Shown piece after piece: positions 40,266 through 49,468 of a stretch of DNA of 64,000 nt. The position numbers and the translations under genes were made by a program. The stretch is from assembly GCA_034659015.1 (NCBI GenBank), contig JAYEGL010000001.1, positions 558,001-622,000 on the forward strand. The letters run 5' to 3'. How positions within the stretch are numbered: the first letter of the stretch is position 1; each line of letters opens with the position of its first letter. Source of the DNA: Maricaulis sp034659015 (lineage in GTDB: Bacteria > Pseudomonadota > Alphaproteobacteria > Caulobacterales > Maricaulaceae). The notes under the pieces are model-generated. The model saw only the letters and a list, made by a program, of their open reading frames with translations. It was not told the origin of the DNA and ran no database searches.

Positions 40266-43142
40266 ATGCGCGCGCTCATCGCCCTGTCCGGCCTTCTGGC
40301 GGCCCCGTCGATGACAGCGGTGGCCACGGCCCAGCTGGGGCCGGGACCGTGCGAGGATGTGGCGGCCGCAACCGTATGCGGCGGCGAGGCCGCGCCGCGC
40401 GCGGGTCTTTCACTGATTGAGGCGGGCGTTCCCGCCGCCGTCCTGACGGATCCCGGAGATCATCCCGGCCTGCTGCGCGCGGCGCAGGACCTGCGGCACG
40501 ATCTGGAGCGCGTGTCCGGTACACGTCCTCCGCACAGTGCGGACGAGAGTGCCGGCCGCGCCATCATTATCGGGACGCTGGGCCGCAACGCCCTGATCGA
40601 CAGGCTGGTCCGCGAGGGCCGGCTGGATGTGTCCGCGATCGAAGGCGAGTGGGAAGCCCGTCTCCAACAGGTCGTCGACAATCCGGCGCCGGGCATCGAG
40701 CGAGCCCTGGTCATTGCCGGGTCGGACATGCGCGGCGGCATTTACGGTGCCTACGACCTGTCCCGCGCCGCGGGTGTCTCGCCCTGGTACTGGTGGGCGG
40801 ACGTGCCGCCGGACCGGCACGATACGCTGCATATCACGGCGGGTGCGCGGACAGACGCGCCGGCCGTGCGCTATCGCGGGATCTTCCTCAATGACGAGAA
40901 CCCGGCACTCTACGGCTGGGTGAACGAGACCTATGGCGGTTTCGGCCATGCCTTCTACGAGGATGTGTTCGAACTCATCCTGCGGCTGCGCGGCAATTAT
41001 CTCTGGCCGGCCATGTGGGGGAAAGCCTTCTATGACGACGACCCGCTCAATGCCGTGATGGCGCAGAGCTATGGCGTGGTGATCGGCACCTCCCATCACG
41101 AACCGATGGGCCGCGCCCATGTCGAGTGGGAGCGCTATGGCGAGGGCGATTGGGACTTTTCCGGCAATGCCGAACGGCTGAGCGGTTTCTGGCGCGAGGG
41201 GCTGGAGCGGATCGACGGGCGCGAGGCGCTGGTCACGATCGGCATGCGCGGCGATGGCGACGAGGCGATGACCGAGGGCACGGCCATAGCGCTGCTTGAG
41301 GACATCGTGGCGACCCAGCGCGAGATCATCGAACGCGTCACCGGAGAGCCGGCTGCACAGACGCCGCAGGTCTGGGCGCTCTACAAGGAAGTGCAGGACT
41401 ATTACGACCAGGGCATGGACGTGCCGGACGATGTCACCCTGCTCTTTGCCGACGACAATTGGGGCAATATCCGCCGTCTGCCGCGCCCGGAGGCCGAACC
41501 GCGCGAGGGCGGATACGGGGTTTATTATCACTTCGACTATGTCGGCGATCCGCGGAACTACAAATGGCTCAATACCACTCAGATCCAGCGGACCTGGGAG
41601 CAGATGAATCTGGCCTGGGAATACGGCGCGCGGGAGTTGTGGATCGTCAATGTCGGCGACCTCAAGCCGATGGAATTCCCGATCAGCTTCTTCCTCGACC
41701 ACGCCTGGGATCCCGAGGCGATGGCGCTGGAGGCGATGTCCGGCTACACGCGCGCCTGGGCGGCTGAACAGTTCGGCGAGGATCATGCTGATGCGATCGC
41801 CCGGCTGCTGACGCGCTACACCCGGTACAATGCCCGCCGGAAGCCGGAACTGATCGGGCCCGAGACCTTCTCTCTGGTGCATTTCAACGAGGCAGAGCGC
41901 GTGCTGGCGGACTGGGCGGCGCTGGAGATGGAGGCCGACCGCGTACGCGCGGCTCTCCCGCCGGAGTATGACGACGCCTTCGTCCAGCTCGTCTGGTTCC
42001 CGATACAGGCCAGCGCCAATCTCAACCGGCTGCACATCGAGACGGCGCGTAACCGGCTCTGGGCCCGCCAGGGCCGGGTGGACGCCAATGCAGCGGCGGA
42101 CCGGGTGCGCGAGGCCTTTGCCCACGATGCGGAGCTGGAGCGCATCTATCACGAGGACGTGGCCGGCGGACGCTGGAACCATTTCATGTCCCAGACCCAC
42201 ATCTCCTACACCTACTGGCAGCAGCCCGAAGCCGATACCCTGCCCGATCTCGCCACCGTGGACCCGGTGCGCGGGGCCGCGCTGGGGCTGGCCGTGGACG
42301 GGAGCGATCTGGCCTGGCCCGGAGCGGCCGGGCCGCCGGTCCTTCCCGATTTTCATCGATACGGTCAGGCCATCCGTCACCTCACCCTCTTCGACCGCGG
42401 CGCGCGTCCGGCGCGTTTCGAACTCTCCTCCGATGCGGGCTGGATCGTGCTGTCGGACGAAGAGGGCGAGGTGAACGGCACGGTGCGGGTCGCCGTTTCC
42501 GTCGACTGGATCCGGCTCCCAGCGGGCCGGTCGGAAGCGGCGATCCGTGTCACCGGTTCCGGCGGCTTCGAGCAGAGCGTAGGTGTGATTGCGGTCAATC
42601 CCGATGCCGACATCGAAGCCGGCCGCTATGTCGAGGCAGATGGCCATGTCACCATGGAGGCGGCGCATTTCGCGCGCGCGGTCGATGGGCGAGCGTCCTG
42701 GCGAGTCATTTCCGAGCTCGGCCGGACACTGTCCGGCGTGACGGCTGTCCCGGCCACAACACCGCCTGCCGAGCCGGGCGAAGGCGCACAGCTGGACTAC
42801 GACATACACCTCTTTTCCGGCGGCGCCCTCGAGATAGAGACCGTGCTCTCGCCGACGCTGGATTTCCGCGGGCAGGGCGGATTGCGCTTTGCCGTGTCGA
42901 TCGACGATCGCGAGCCGGTCGTGCTGACGCTCGACGACCGGGACGATCATGAGGCCTGGATGGAGAATGTCGCCGACAGTGTGGACCGGCAGACGGCCCG
43001 CTTCGAAGACGTCCCGCCCGGTCCGCACACCGTGCGGCTATGGCGCGTCGATCCGGGCGTCATCTTCCAGCGCGTCAGCGTGCGCACGGAAGATCTGCCC
43101 GAGACCTATCTCGGCCCGCCGGAAAGCCGCCGGACGGACTAA
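40266..43142 (+). CDS. GH115 alpha-glucuronidase, exported
   Basis: A 958-residue protein of family GH115, which removes 4-O-methylglucuronic acid from xylan, including internal side chains. A signal peptide of about 23 residues ends VATA. The central part has family-typical RGIFLNDENPALYGWVNETY, LRLRGNYLWPAMWGKAFYDD, YGVVIGTSHHEPMGRAHVEW and LFADDNWGNIRRLPRPE. The C-terminal 300 residues are beta-rich. A GTG 3 nt upstream could also start it. It starts 16 nt after the GH3 stop, so the pair is one operon. It overlaps the GH43 gene by 4 nt tail to tail. Confidence 0.94.
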   Translation: MRALIALSGLLAAPSMTAVATAQLGPGPCEDVAAATVCGGEAAPRAGLSLIEAGVPAAVLTDPGDHPGLLRAAQDLRHDLERVSGTRPPHSADESAGRAIIIGTLGRNALIDRLVREGRLDVSAIEGEWEARLQQVVDNPAPGIERALVIAGSDMRGGIYGAYDLSRAAGVSPWYWWADVPPDRHDTLHITAGARTDAPAVRYRGIFLNDENPALYGWVNETYGGFGHAFYEDVFELILRLRGNYLWPAMWGKAFYDDDPLNAVMAQSYGVVIGTSHHEPMGRAHVEWERYGEGDWDFSGNAERLSGFWREGLERIDGREALVTIGMRGDGDEAMTEGTAIALLEDIVATQREIIERVTGEPAAQTPQVWALYKEVQDYYDQGMDVPDDVTLLFADDNWGNIRRLPRPEAEPREGGYGVYYHFDYVGDPRNYKWLNTTQIQRTWEQMNLAWEYGARELWIVNVGDLKPMEFPISFFLDHAWDPEAMALEAMSGYTRAWAAEQFGEDHADAIARLLTRYTRYNARRKPELIGPETFSLVHFNEAERVLADWAALEMEADRVRAALPPEYDDAFVQLVWFPIQASANLNRLHIETARNRLWARQGRVDANAAADRVREAFAHDAELERIYHEDVAGGRWNHFMSQTHISYTYWQQPEADTLPDLATVDPVRGAALGLAVDGSDLAWPGAAGPPVLPDFHRYGQAIRHLTLFDRGARPARFELSSDAGWIVLSDEEGEVNGTVRVAVSVDWIRLPAGRSEAAIRVTGSGGFEQSVGVIAVNPDADIEAGRYVEADGHVTMEAAHFARAVDGRASWRVISELGRTLSGVTAVPATTPPAEPGEGAQLDYDIHLFSGGALEIETVLSPTLDFRGQGGLRFAVSIDDREPVVLTLDDRDDHEAWMENVADSVDRQTARFEDVPPGPHTVRLWRVDPGVIFQRVSVRTEDLPETYLGPPESRRTD

Positions 43143-44917
43143 TCCGGCGCGCCTCCGGAGTGTGCGTAGGGGCCGATCGTCACGCCGACGAAGCCGCCCG
43201 CGACCCGGGTCGACAGGACGCGGCCGTCGGCGTTTTCCAGAACGGGGCGCCAGTCCTCCCCGGCAGTCCGGTAGAGGAAGTCGTAGCTGCCGCCGCGGGC
43301 GCGGACCTTCAGCTGGACCGGGGCGCCGGGTTCGAACGGGACCGACGCCAGCACACGCCCGTCGGCCGGGTCCTCCGGCCCGGCCCGGCGCTCCACCCGG
43401 ATCGCGGTCTCGCCGCCGAGCCGCGAAACGCCGATGAGGTACCAGTAGTCGTCATTCTGGAAGACGGCGAGGCCCGCCCGGTCGCCGTCCCGCCGGGGCG
43501 TGAAGACAAGCTCTGTGGAGGCCTCGGCATTGATATGCTGCTGGCGGCGGCCGGCATAGGAGGGGGTGGCGGAATCGCCCAGACCGTCCGGCTGAGGGGC
43601 GAGCACCAGCTTGCCGTCCTCGAACTGCAACCAGCCTGCGGGCGGATTGCGCAGCGTCAGCCAGTGCGGCGGCAAGGCGTCGCGGTCGAATTCCTCGCGT
43701 ACGGAAAACGCTCCGGCCGTCGGTACGGGCGGCGGGCCGGTATCGGGCAGGCCGGGCCGGGCCGTCGACGCCGGTATCGCTTCGCCGGGCCCGGTGATGC
43801 GCGGCCAGCCGTCCTCCCAGCGCACCGGCATGAGGAAGGTCTCGCGGCCTGTATTGTAGAGATCGTCGCCATAGGGACGTACCGCCAGAAAGGTCGCCCA
43901 CCAGTCGCCATCGGGCGTTTCGACCAGGTCGGCATGGCCGGCGGAGGTGACCGGGTGATCCCGGTCCGCAGACAGGTCGCGCTGGGTGAGGACCGGATTG
44001 CCGTCGAAGGGGATATACGGGCCGGTCGGCGTGTCGCCTCTCAGCACGACTTGCGAATGCCCGAGGGCCGTGCCGCCCTCGGCGGCCATCAGATAATAGC
44101 GGTCGTCGACGCGATAGATGTGCGGCCCCTCGATCCAGATCGGCTGTTGCGAGAAGTCGACGCCGCCATCGATGAGCACGGTACGCGGGCCGAAAGTGCC
44201 GAGTGTCTCAAGGTCGAATTCCTGGATCCAGATGGCACGGTGACCGTCGTATTCCGGCTCGCGGTCGGGCGGGCCGTTGTTGAGAAGCCAGGCGCGCCCG
44301 TCCGTGTCGACGAAAAGGGAGGGGTCGATCCCGCCTTCCAGATCGGGCAGCCACACGGGATCGGACCAGGGGCCGGCCGGGTCCGTGGCCGTGATCACGA
44401 AATTGCCGCCGCAATCGACGCAGGTACAGAAGATGTAGAAGCGGCCGTCATGATGCTCGATGGTCGGCGCGAACAGGCCTCGCGAAAGGCCAAGCGAGCC
44501 GAAGTCCATCTGGTCCGGCCGGTCGATGGCGTTGCCGATCTGGGTCCAGTTGACCAGGTCGCGGCTGTGAAAAACGGGCAGGCCCGGAAAATAGCTGAAG
44601 GTCGAGGTGACCAGGTAGTAGTCCTCGCCCACCCGCGTGTTCGACGGGTCGGGGTAGAAGCCGGAGAGGACCGGGTTGAGATAGATGTCGGGCGTGGTGG
44701 CGGCGGTTTCGTGAACCGGATCCGCGCCGGAATATTCGAACCAGGAGAAGCGGGCGTGCACATCGCTCTCGTTCAACCCGTCGCTCCGGGGCTGTGCGGT
44801 GCAGGCGGTGGCGAGGACCGCGACGCTTGAGAGAAGCAGCGCGGCGGCCCGGCGCGGTGGATGCACCGTTCGGCGCGCTATGGTTCGGGTCGAAAAGTTT
44901 CTTGTTTTGTCTGACAT
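43139..44917 (-). CDS. GH43 lipoprotein, beta-xylosidase/arabinofuranosidase type
   Basis: A 592-residue family GH43 enzyme. The lipobox SVAVLATAC anchors it in the envelope. The five-blade propeller carries the catalytic triad: base Asp in GFYPDPSN, pKa-modulating Asp in GGIDPSLFVD, acid Glu in IEGPHIY. The C-terminal part has the GH43 beta-sandwich (DGDRAGLAVFQNDDYWYLIG) seen in xylosidases such as subfamily 11/12 members. It should remove xylose or arabinose from oligosaccharides. It is transcribed divergently from the TonB receptor gene, with a 495-nt control region between. Confidence 0.93.
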   Translation of the reverse strand: MSDKTRNFSTRTIARRTVHPPRRAAALLLSSVAVLATACTAQPRSDGLNESDVHARFSWFEYSGADPVHETAATTPDIYLNPVLSGFYPDPSNTRVGEDYYLVTSTFSYFPGLPVFHSRDLVNWTQIGNAIDRPDQMDFGSLGLSRGLFAPTIEHHDGRFYIFCTCVDCGGNFVITATDPAGPWSDPVWLPDLEGGIDPSLFVDTDGRAWLLNNGPPDREPEYDGHRAIWIQEFDLETLGTFGPRTVLIDGGVDFSQQPIWIEGPHIYRVDDRYYLMAAEGGTALGHSQVVLRGDTPTGPYIPFDGNPVLTQRDLSADRDHPVTSAGHADLVETPDGDWWATFLAVRPYGDDLYNTGRETFLMPVRWEDGWPRITGPGEAIPASTARPGLPDTGPPPVPTAGAFSVREEFDRDALPPHWLTLRNPPAGWLQFEDGKLVLAPQPDGLGDSATPSYAGRRQQHINAEASTELVFTPRRDGDRAGLAVFQNDDYWYLIGVSRLGGETAIRVERRAGPEDPADGRVLASVPFEPGAPVQLKVRARGGSYDFLYRTAGEDWRPVLENADGRVLSTRVAGGFVGVTIGPYAHSGGAPD

Positions 44918-45159
44918 TGCGGCTGCTCCAGCGTCTGATCTTTTCCTGCCTTCCGGACGGCCGTCTCATTCGCGTTGACGGGTGCCCTCCACAGAATTGG
45001 CCTGTAGTTGACACTATCAAAAACACATTTGACATCGTGAGACAAAAAGGCGACCGTGACACCTGCGCGACACTGTCGCGGGAACCGGCCGGGTGACCGG
45101 CAAAAAGGTTGCGCCAGGAAAACGCTTGCGCTACGCAGATAAATAGTCAGACATTTGGT

Positions 45160-45187
45160 TTGACCAAAATTAGTAGCGCTAACATAA
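45160..45187 (+). promoter_or_regulatory. Probable TonB receptor promoter
   Basis: TTGACC (45160-45165) as -35 and ACATAA (45182-45187) as -10, 16 nt apart. The TAGCGCTA core lies inside the spacer. The -35 overlaps the palindrome TTTGGTTTGACCAAA. Confidence 0.45.
45171..45184. promoter_or_regulatory. LacI-type operator before TonB receptor
   Basis: TAGTAGCGCTAACA has the perfect core TAGCGCTA and 12 of 14 matches to TGTTAGCGCTAACA, the same pattern as at 30386 in the xylX promoter. This links the receptor to the xylose regulon. Confidence 0.55.
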
Positions 45188-45412
45188 CGGATCCGGAATG
45201 TGCCAAGGGATCCAGGGGAGGACGTCTGAGGACAATCGACCGTGCAGGGCACGCACGCCCTTCCTGATGCTGTATCGCGTCTGACGATACGGGGAAGGGC
45301 GCGTACGGATCAGCCGGGGCGATAACCCGGCGGTCCGCGGCAAAGCGACGGTCCGGGGGCGATTGCCATCGCCGATACGGGCCGGGCAATAATCCAATAA
45401 GGGGAGGAAACA

Positions 45413-48400
45413 GTGAAAACCCAAAACGACAGACGAGTCTTGTCGCATGTCGGCCGTGCCGGCCGGCTTGCGCTTCTCACCGGTGCCTCGAGCATCGCGA
45501 TCGGCGTATCCGCGCCGGCTTTCGCCCAGGACGAGGGTGCGGCCGACCAGGACGTCATTACCGTCACAGGTGTGCGTGGCTCGCTCCAGCGCGCCATGGA
45601 CATCAAGCGGGACTCCCACGGCGTCGTGGATGCGATTTCCGCAGAGGACATCGGCAGTTTCCCGGATACCAACCTGGCGGAATCGCTGCAGCGGATCACC
45701 GGTGTCTCGATCAACCGCGTCAATGGCGAAGGCTCGCTCGTGACCGTGCGCGGGTTCGGCAGCGGCTTCACGCTCGTCACGCTGAACGGGCGTACCATGC
45801 CGACCGCGAATGTCGCGACCGTCGGTGGCGACCAGCTCGCCGACCTTGACGGCAGCCTCGGAACGTCGCGTTCCTTCGACTTCTCCAACCTCGCATCCGA
45901 AGGCGTCAGCTCGCTCGAGGTCTACAAGACCGGGCGCGCGGCGGTACCCTCCGGCGGTATCGGCGGCACGGTGAACATCAATACCCGCCGCCCGCTCGAC
46001 TATCCCGGTCTGACCGGCAGTATCGGCCTGCAGGGCATGCACGATACCGGCGTCGAGAGCGGCGAGGAGATCACGCCGGAACTGACCGGCCTGCTCAGCT
46101 GGACCAATCCCAGCGAGACTTTCGGCATCTCTCTGTTCGGCAGCTTCCAGGAACGCGACAGTTCCTCGCGCTCCGGCACGGTGAACGGCTGGAATGTCGA
46201 GCGGGGCGAAGCCTTCCTCGATCCGGCCAATGGCCGGGTGAATGCGGCGACGCAGATCACCAACCCGCCCGGACCGACCGATCTGGTCTCCTATCCCAAC
46301 GATAGCCGCTATCACCTCGCCGAAGCGCATCGCGAGCGCGTCAACGGCCAGCTGGTCATGCAGTTCCGCCCGACCGAGGCCCTGACGCTGACGGCCGATG
46401 CCACCTATGCCAACAACCAGTCGGAAGAGGCCCGGACCGACCAGACCAACTGGTTCAACCGCCCCTTCAACGAGGTGATCTTCGACGGTAATCCGGTCGT
46501 GAACTCCACGGTCTATCTCCAGGAGAACATCGCGGGCGTGAAGGATATGGGCTTCGAGCAGCAGTTCCGCGCGGTCGAAGACACGATGGAATCCTTCGGT
46601 TTCAACGCCGAATGGTGGCTGACGGACAGCTTCTCCCTGACCTTCGATGCCCATACCTCGTCGGCCGAAAGCAGCCCGAATGCCGACAACGGCGCCAGTT
46701 CGACGCTGATTTCGATGGGTGCGCCGGTGATTTCCGCGCACTCGGTGGACTTCCGCAGCGGCTTCCCCGTGCAGGAATACACGATGAATGACGGCCTTCG
46801 GGGCAATGGCAACGGCATGCTGGATGTCGGGGATCTCGGTACGCAGATCGCGCGTACCATGGCCGTGAACCAGCAGCATGATGTTGACGAGTTCCGCCTC
46901 GACGGCCACTGGGAGTTCGACGGCGGCAGCCAGGTCGACTTCGGCGTCGGCTACCGGGACTCCACGATGGAGCGGACGCAATTCCAGACCCAGCAGACGC
47001 TGGGCGACTGGGGCATCAACAATGTCGGCGATGTCGAGCAGTACGCGCCGGGCCTGGTCGAGACCTATTGCCTGGGCTGTCTGTTCGACAGCTATTCGCC
47101 GGGTATGGCGGACGTGGCGTTCAAGGCCAATGCCGTGGAACTCTTCAATGCACTCTCGCCGGTCTATGCCGGCATGGGCAATGCGCTGAACACCACCGCG
47201 GACACCTACAATGTGATCGAGGAAGAGGTCTTCTCGGCCTACGCCCAGCTCACCTGGGTCGGCGAGTTCGCCGGCCGGCCGGCCAACCTTGTGGTTGGCG
47301 GTCGCTATGAAGACACCCAGATCACGGCCGGTGCCGAGATCGCGGTGCCGCAGGCCATCGTCTGGGCGTCCGACAACGACTTCTCCGTTGTCACGTCGAC
47401 CGACGAGCAACTGGTCACCCAGGAAGCCGGCTACGACAACTTCCTGCCGGCCATGGACTTTTCGATCGACCTGACCGACGACCTGGTTGGCCGGGTGTCA
47501 TTCTCCAAGACGATCGCCCGTCCCTCCTACAACAACATGTTCGTGGCAGACTCGCCGCAAACGCCGCCTCGCCCGACCGCGCTGGGCGGAATTGCGGCCG
47601 GTTCGACCGGCAATGCCGGCCTGCTGCCGCTCGAGTCGGACAATTTCGACGTCTCGCTGGAATGGTATTATGACGATGCGAGCTACGTCTCCTTCGGCTT
47701 CTTCGACAAGCGGGTGGCGAACTTCATCGGGACCGGCCAGACCACGCGTAACCTGTTCGGCCTGCGCGATCCGAGTTCCGGCCAGGCCGGCACGCGGTCC
47801 GGCGCTGCACTCGATGCCCTCGCGGCATTGGGGGCGGATCCGACCGATGTAAACCTGTTCACCATGACTGCACTGATCGATGCGACCGGTTCGGTGTCCG
47901 CGGCTACGGCCCAGTTCCAGGCCAACTACTCCGGCGGCGCCCTCGACCAGGCCTTCATCGACTCGGTGCTGGCAGCCTATGACGTCGCGCCGAATGCGGA
48001 CGACCCACTCTTCCAGTTCGAGGTGACGGGGCCGATCAACAACCGCGAAGGCAAGATCCACGGGTTCGAGATCGCGGCCCAGCACTTCTTCGGCGATACC
48101 GGTTTCGGCATCCAGGCCAACTACACGATTGTGGAAGGCGATGTGGAGATCGACGTCGGAGCCGATCCGGGCGTGGACCAATTCGCGCTCGTGGGGCTCA
48201 GCGATACCGCCAACCTCACGCTGATCTACGAAAACTACGGTCTGTCGGCCCGTCTTGCCTACAACTGGCGCGACGAGTTCCTGCAGAGCACGAACCGCGG
48301 TGGCGGTTCGCGCAACCCGGTCTTCGTGGAGGCCTTCGGTCAGCTCGACCTGAACGTCAATTATGACGTGACGGACCAGCTTGTCGTGTCCTTCGAGGCG

Positions 48401-48511
48401 ATCAACATCACCGGCGAGGATCTGCGCCATTATGGCCGTGACGACAGCAATCTCTGGTTCGCCCAGGAGCTGGACCCGCGCTACATCGTGGGGGCACGCT
48501 ACAGGTTCTGA
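45413..48511 (+). CDS. TonB-dependent receptor, Caulobacter/Xanthomonas type
   Basis: A 1032-residue outer-membrane receptor that imports large sugars with TonB energy. The signal peptide ends SAPAFAQ; the TonB box is DVITVTG. The plug domain has DTNLAESLQRITGVSINRVN and GSLVTVRGFGSGFTLVTLNG. The barrel ends YIVGARYRF with the terminal Phe needed for insertion. The GTG start has GGGGAGGAAA upstream. Its operator and neighbours make xylo-oligosaccharides with glucuronic or arabinose side chains the likely cargo. SapC, cupin and halogenase genes follow after a terminator-like hairpin. Confidence 0.94.
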   Translation: MKTQNDRRVLSHVGRAGRLALLTGASSIAIGVSAPAFAQDEGAADQDVITVTGVRGSLQRAMDIKRDSHGVVDAISAEDIGSFPDTNLAESLQRITGVSINRVNGEGSLVTVRGFGSGFTLVTLNGRTMPTANVATVGGDQLADLDGSLGTSRSFDFSNLASEGVSSLEVYKTGRAAVPSGGIGGTVNINTRRPLDYPGLTGSIGLQGMHDTGVESGEEITPELTGLLSWTNPSETFGISLFGSFQERDSSSRSGTVNGWNVERGEAFLDPANGRVNAATQITNPPGPTDLVSYPNDSRYHLAEAHRERVNGQLVMQFRPTEALTLTADATYANNQSEEARTDQTNWFNRPFNEVIFDGNPVVNSTVYLQENIAGVKDMGFEQQFRAVEDTMESFGFNAEWWLTDSFSLTFDAHTSSAESSPNADNGASSTLISMGAPVISAHSVDFRSGFPVQEYTMNDGLRGNGNGMLDVGDLGTQIARTMAVNQQHDVDEFRLDGHWEFDGGSQVDFGVGYRDSTMERTQFQTQQTLGDWGINNVGDVEQYAPGLVETYCLGCLFDSYSPGMADVAFKANAVELFNALSPVYAGMGNALNTTADTYNVIEEEVFSAYAQLTWVGEFAGRPANLVVGGRYEDTQITAGAEIAVPQAIVWASDNDFSVVTSTDEQLVTQEAGYDNFLPAMDFSIDLTDDLVGRVSFSKTIARPSYNNMFVADSPQTPPRPTALGGIAAGSTGNAGLLPLESDNFDVSLEWYYDDASYVSFGFFDKRVANFIGTGQTTRNLFGLRDPSSGQAGTRSGAALDALAALGADPTDVNLFTMTALIDATGSVSAATAQFQANYSGGALDQAFIDSVLAAYDVAPNADDPLFQFEVTGPINNREGKIHGFEIAAQHFFGDTGFGIQANYTIVEGDVEIDVGADPGVDQFALVGLSDTANLTLIYENYGLSARLAYNWRDEFLQSTNRGGGSRNPVFVEAFGQLDLNVNYDVTDQLVVSFEAINITGEDLRHYGRDDSNLWFAQELDPRYIVGARYRF

Positions 48512-48530
48512 TCCTGTAGATGCCGATAAG

Positions 48531-48560
48531 CCGGCGGCCGTCTCACGGGGCCGCCGGTTT
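48531..48560 (+). terminator. Hairpin after TonB receptor gene
   Basis: CCGGCGGCC and GGCCGCCGG pair perfectly over 9 bp with a 9-nt loop, followed by TTTGCT. It starts 20 nt after the receptor stop. It may end part of the transcripts before SapC. Confidence 0.65.
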
Positions 48561-48715
48561 GCTGTCCGGCCGGTGCAAACTTCTACCCCGCGGTTTCTCC
48601 GGCCGGGGTTGAGCGAGCCGGGGCTTGTCTTCATCATGCCCCGGCCGTCTTTTTTGCCTATGCGGCCGGCGGAGCCCGGCCCTGTCCGGCGGGCGCCCGC
48701 AAGCATCGGAACTTC

Positions 48716-49456
48716 ATGACCAACACGGTATTGCTCAACAATGTCGACCATCAGGACCTGCGCGTCGAAACGCGGCATTCCGCCCGCTTCGACGATAATG
48801 TGAATCAGGTCCCGGTCTTCCCGACCGAATTCGCGGACCTTCAGCGCGAATACCCGATTTTCCTGCGCCGCGACGATGACGGCGCTTTTCTGGCGATCGC
48901 CCTTTTAGGCCTGGATCGCGACGAAAACCTGTTTCTCGACGAGAACGCCGGCTGGCAGGCGCGCTATATCCCGGCCGTCCAGCAGCGTGGCCCCTTCCTC
49001 ATCGGTTTTCAGGACCGTGAAGGCGAGGACGGGCAGAGCCGGCGCGAGCCGATGATCCTGGTGGATCTCGATCATCCGCGGGTCTGCAACGGCGCTGGCG
49101 GTGGCCAGCCCGTGTTTCTCGAGCATGGCGGTAACACGGCCTATCTCGATCACATCGTGAAGGTGCTGGGGCGCATCCACACGGGCATGGAGGCCGCCGG
49201 CGACATGTATGCCGCCTTCGAAGCCGCCGGGCTGATCGAACCGGTCGCGGTCGAGCTCAAGCTCTCCGATACCGAGACCTATACCGTGCCCGACCTGTTT
49301 GCGATTTCCGAGGAGCGCCTGGCCGCGCTCGACGGCGATACGCTGGAACGGCTCAATGCGGCCGGTCATCTCGGCGCGGCCTTCCTGATGGCGTCCTCGC
49401 TGGGCAATGTCAGCCGGCTGATCGATATGAAGAACCGGGCCCGCGGGGCCGGGTGA
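48716..49456 (+). CDS. SapC family protein
   Basis: A 246-residue protein of the SapC family, named after a Campylobacter S-layer-linked gene; biochemical function is unknown. Family marks are EFADLQREYPIFLRRDDD, ALLGLDRDENLFLD, GWQARYIPAVQQRGPFLIG and the C-terminal LSDTETYTVPDLFAISEERL. There is no signal peptide, so it should be cytoplasmic. The cupin gene follows after 12 nt and the halogenase after 20 nt more. The same gene set follows TonB receptors in many Caulobacterales, Xanthomonadales and Alteromonadales. Confidence 0.88.
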   Translation: MTNTVLLNNVDHQDLRVETRHSARFDDNVNQVPVFPTEFADLQREYPIFLRRDDDGAFLAIALLGLDRDENLFLDENAGWQARYIPAVQQRGPFLIGFQDREGEDGQSRREPMILVDLDHPRVCNGAGGGQPVFLEHGGNTAYLDHIVKVLGRIHTGMEAAGDMYAAFEAAGLIEPVAVELKLSDTETYTVPDLFAISEERLAALDGDTLERLNAAGHLGAAFLMASSLGNVSRLIDMKNRARGAG

Positions 49457-49468
49457 AGCGATACGCCA

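Larger units (their letters stand above)
44918..45412. other. Control region between GH43 and TonB receptor genes
   Basis: 495 bases without a gene. It holds divergent promoters, the palindrome TTTGGTTTGACCAAA at 45154-45168, a TAGCGCTA-core operator at 45171-45184, and then a leader of about 220 nt. The leader includes a hairpin GTATCG/CGATAC near 45270. Two TTGACA elements (about 45008 and 45030) stand closer to GH43. The leader encodes no convincing peptide. Confidence 0.6.

Noticed and set aside
40410..43028. 872-residue minus-strand frame antisense to GH115
   Set aside because: No family features and fully covered by GH115 on the plus strand.
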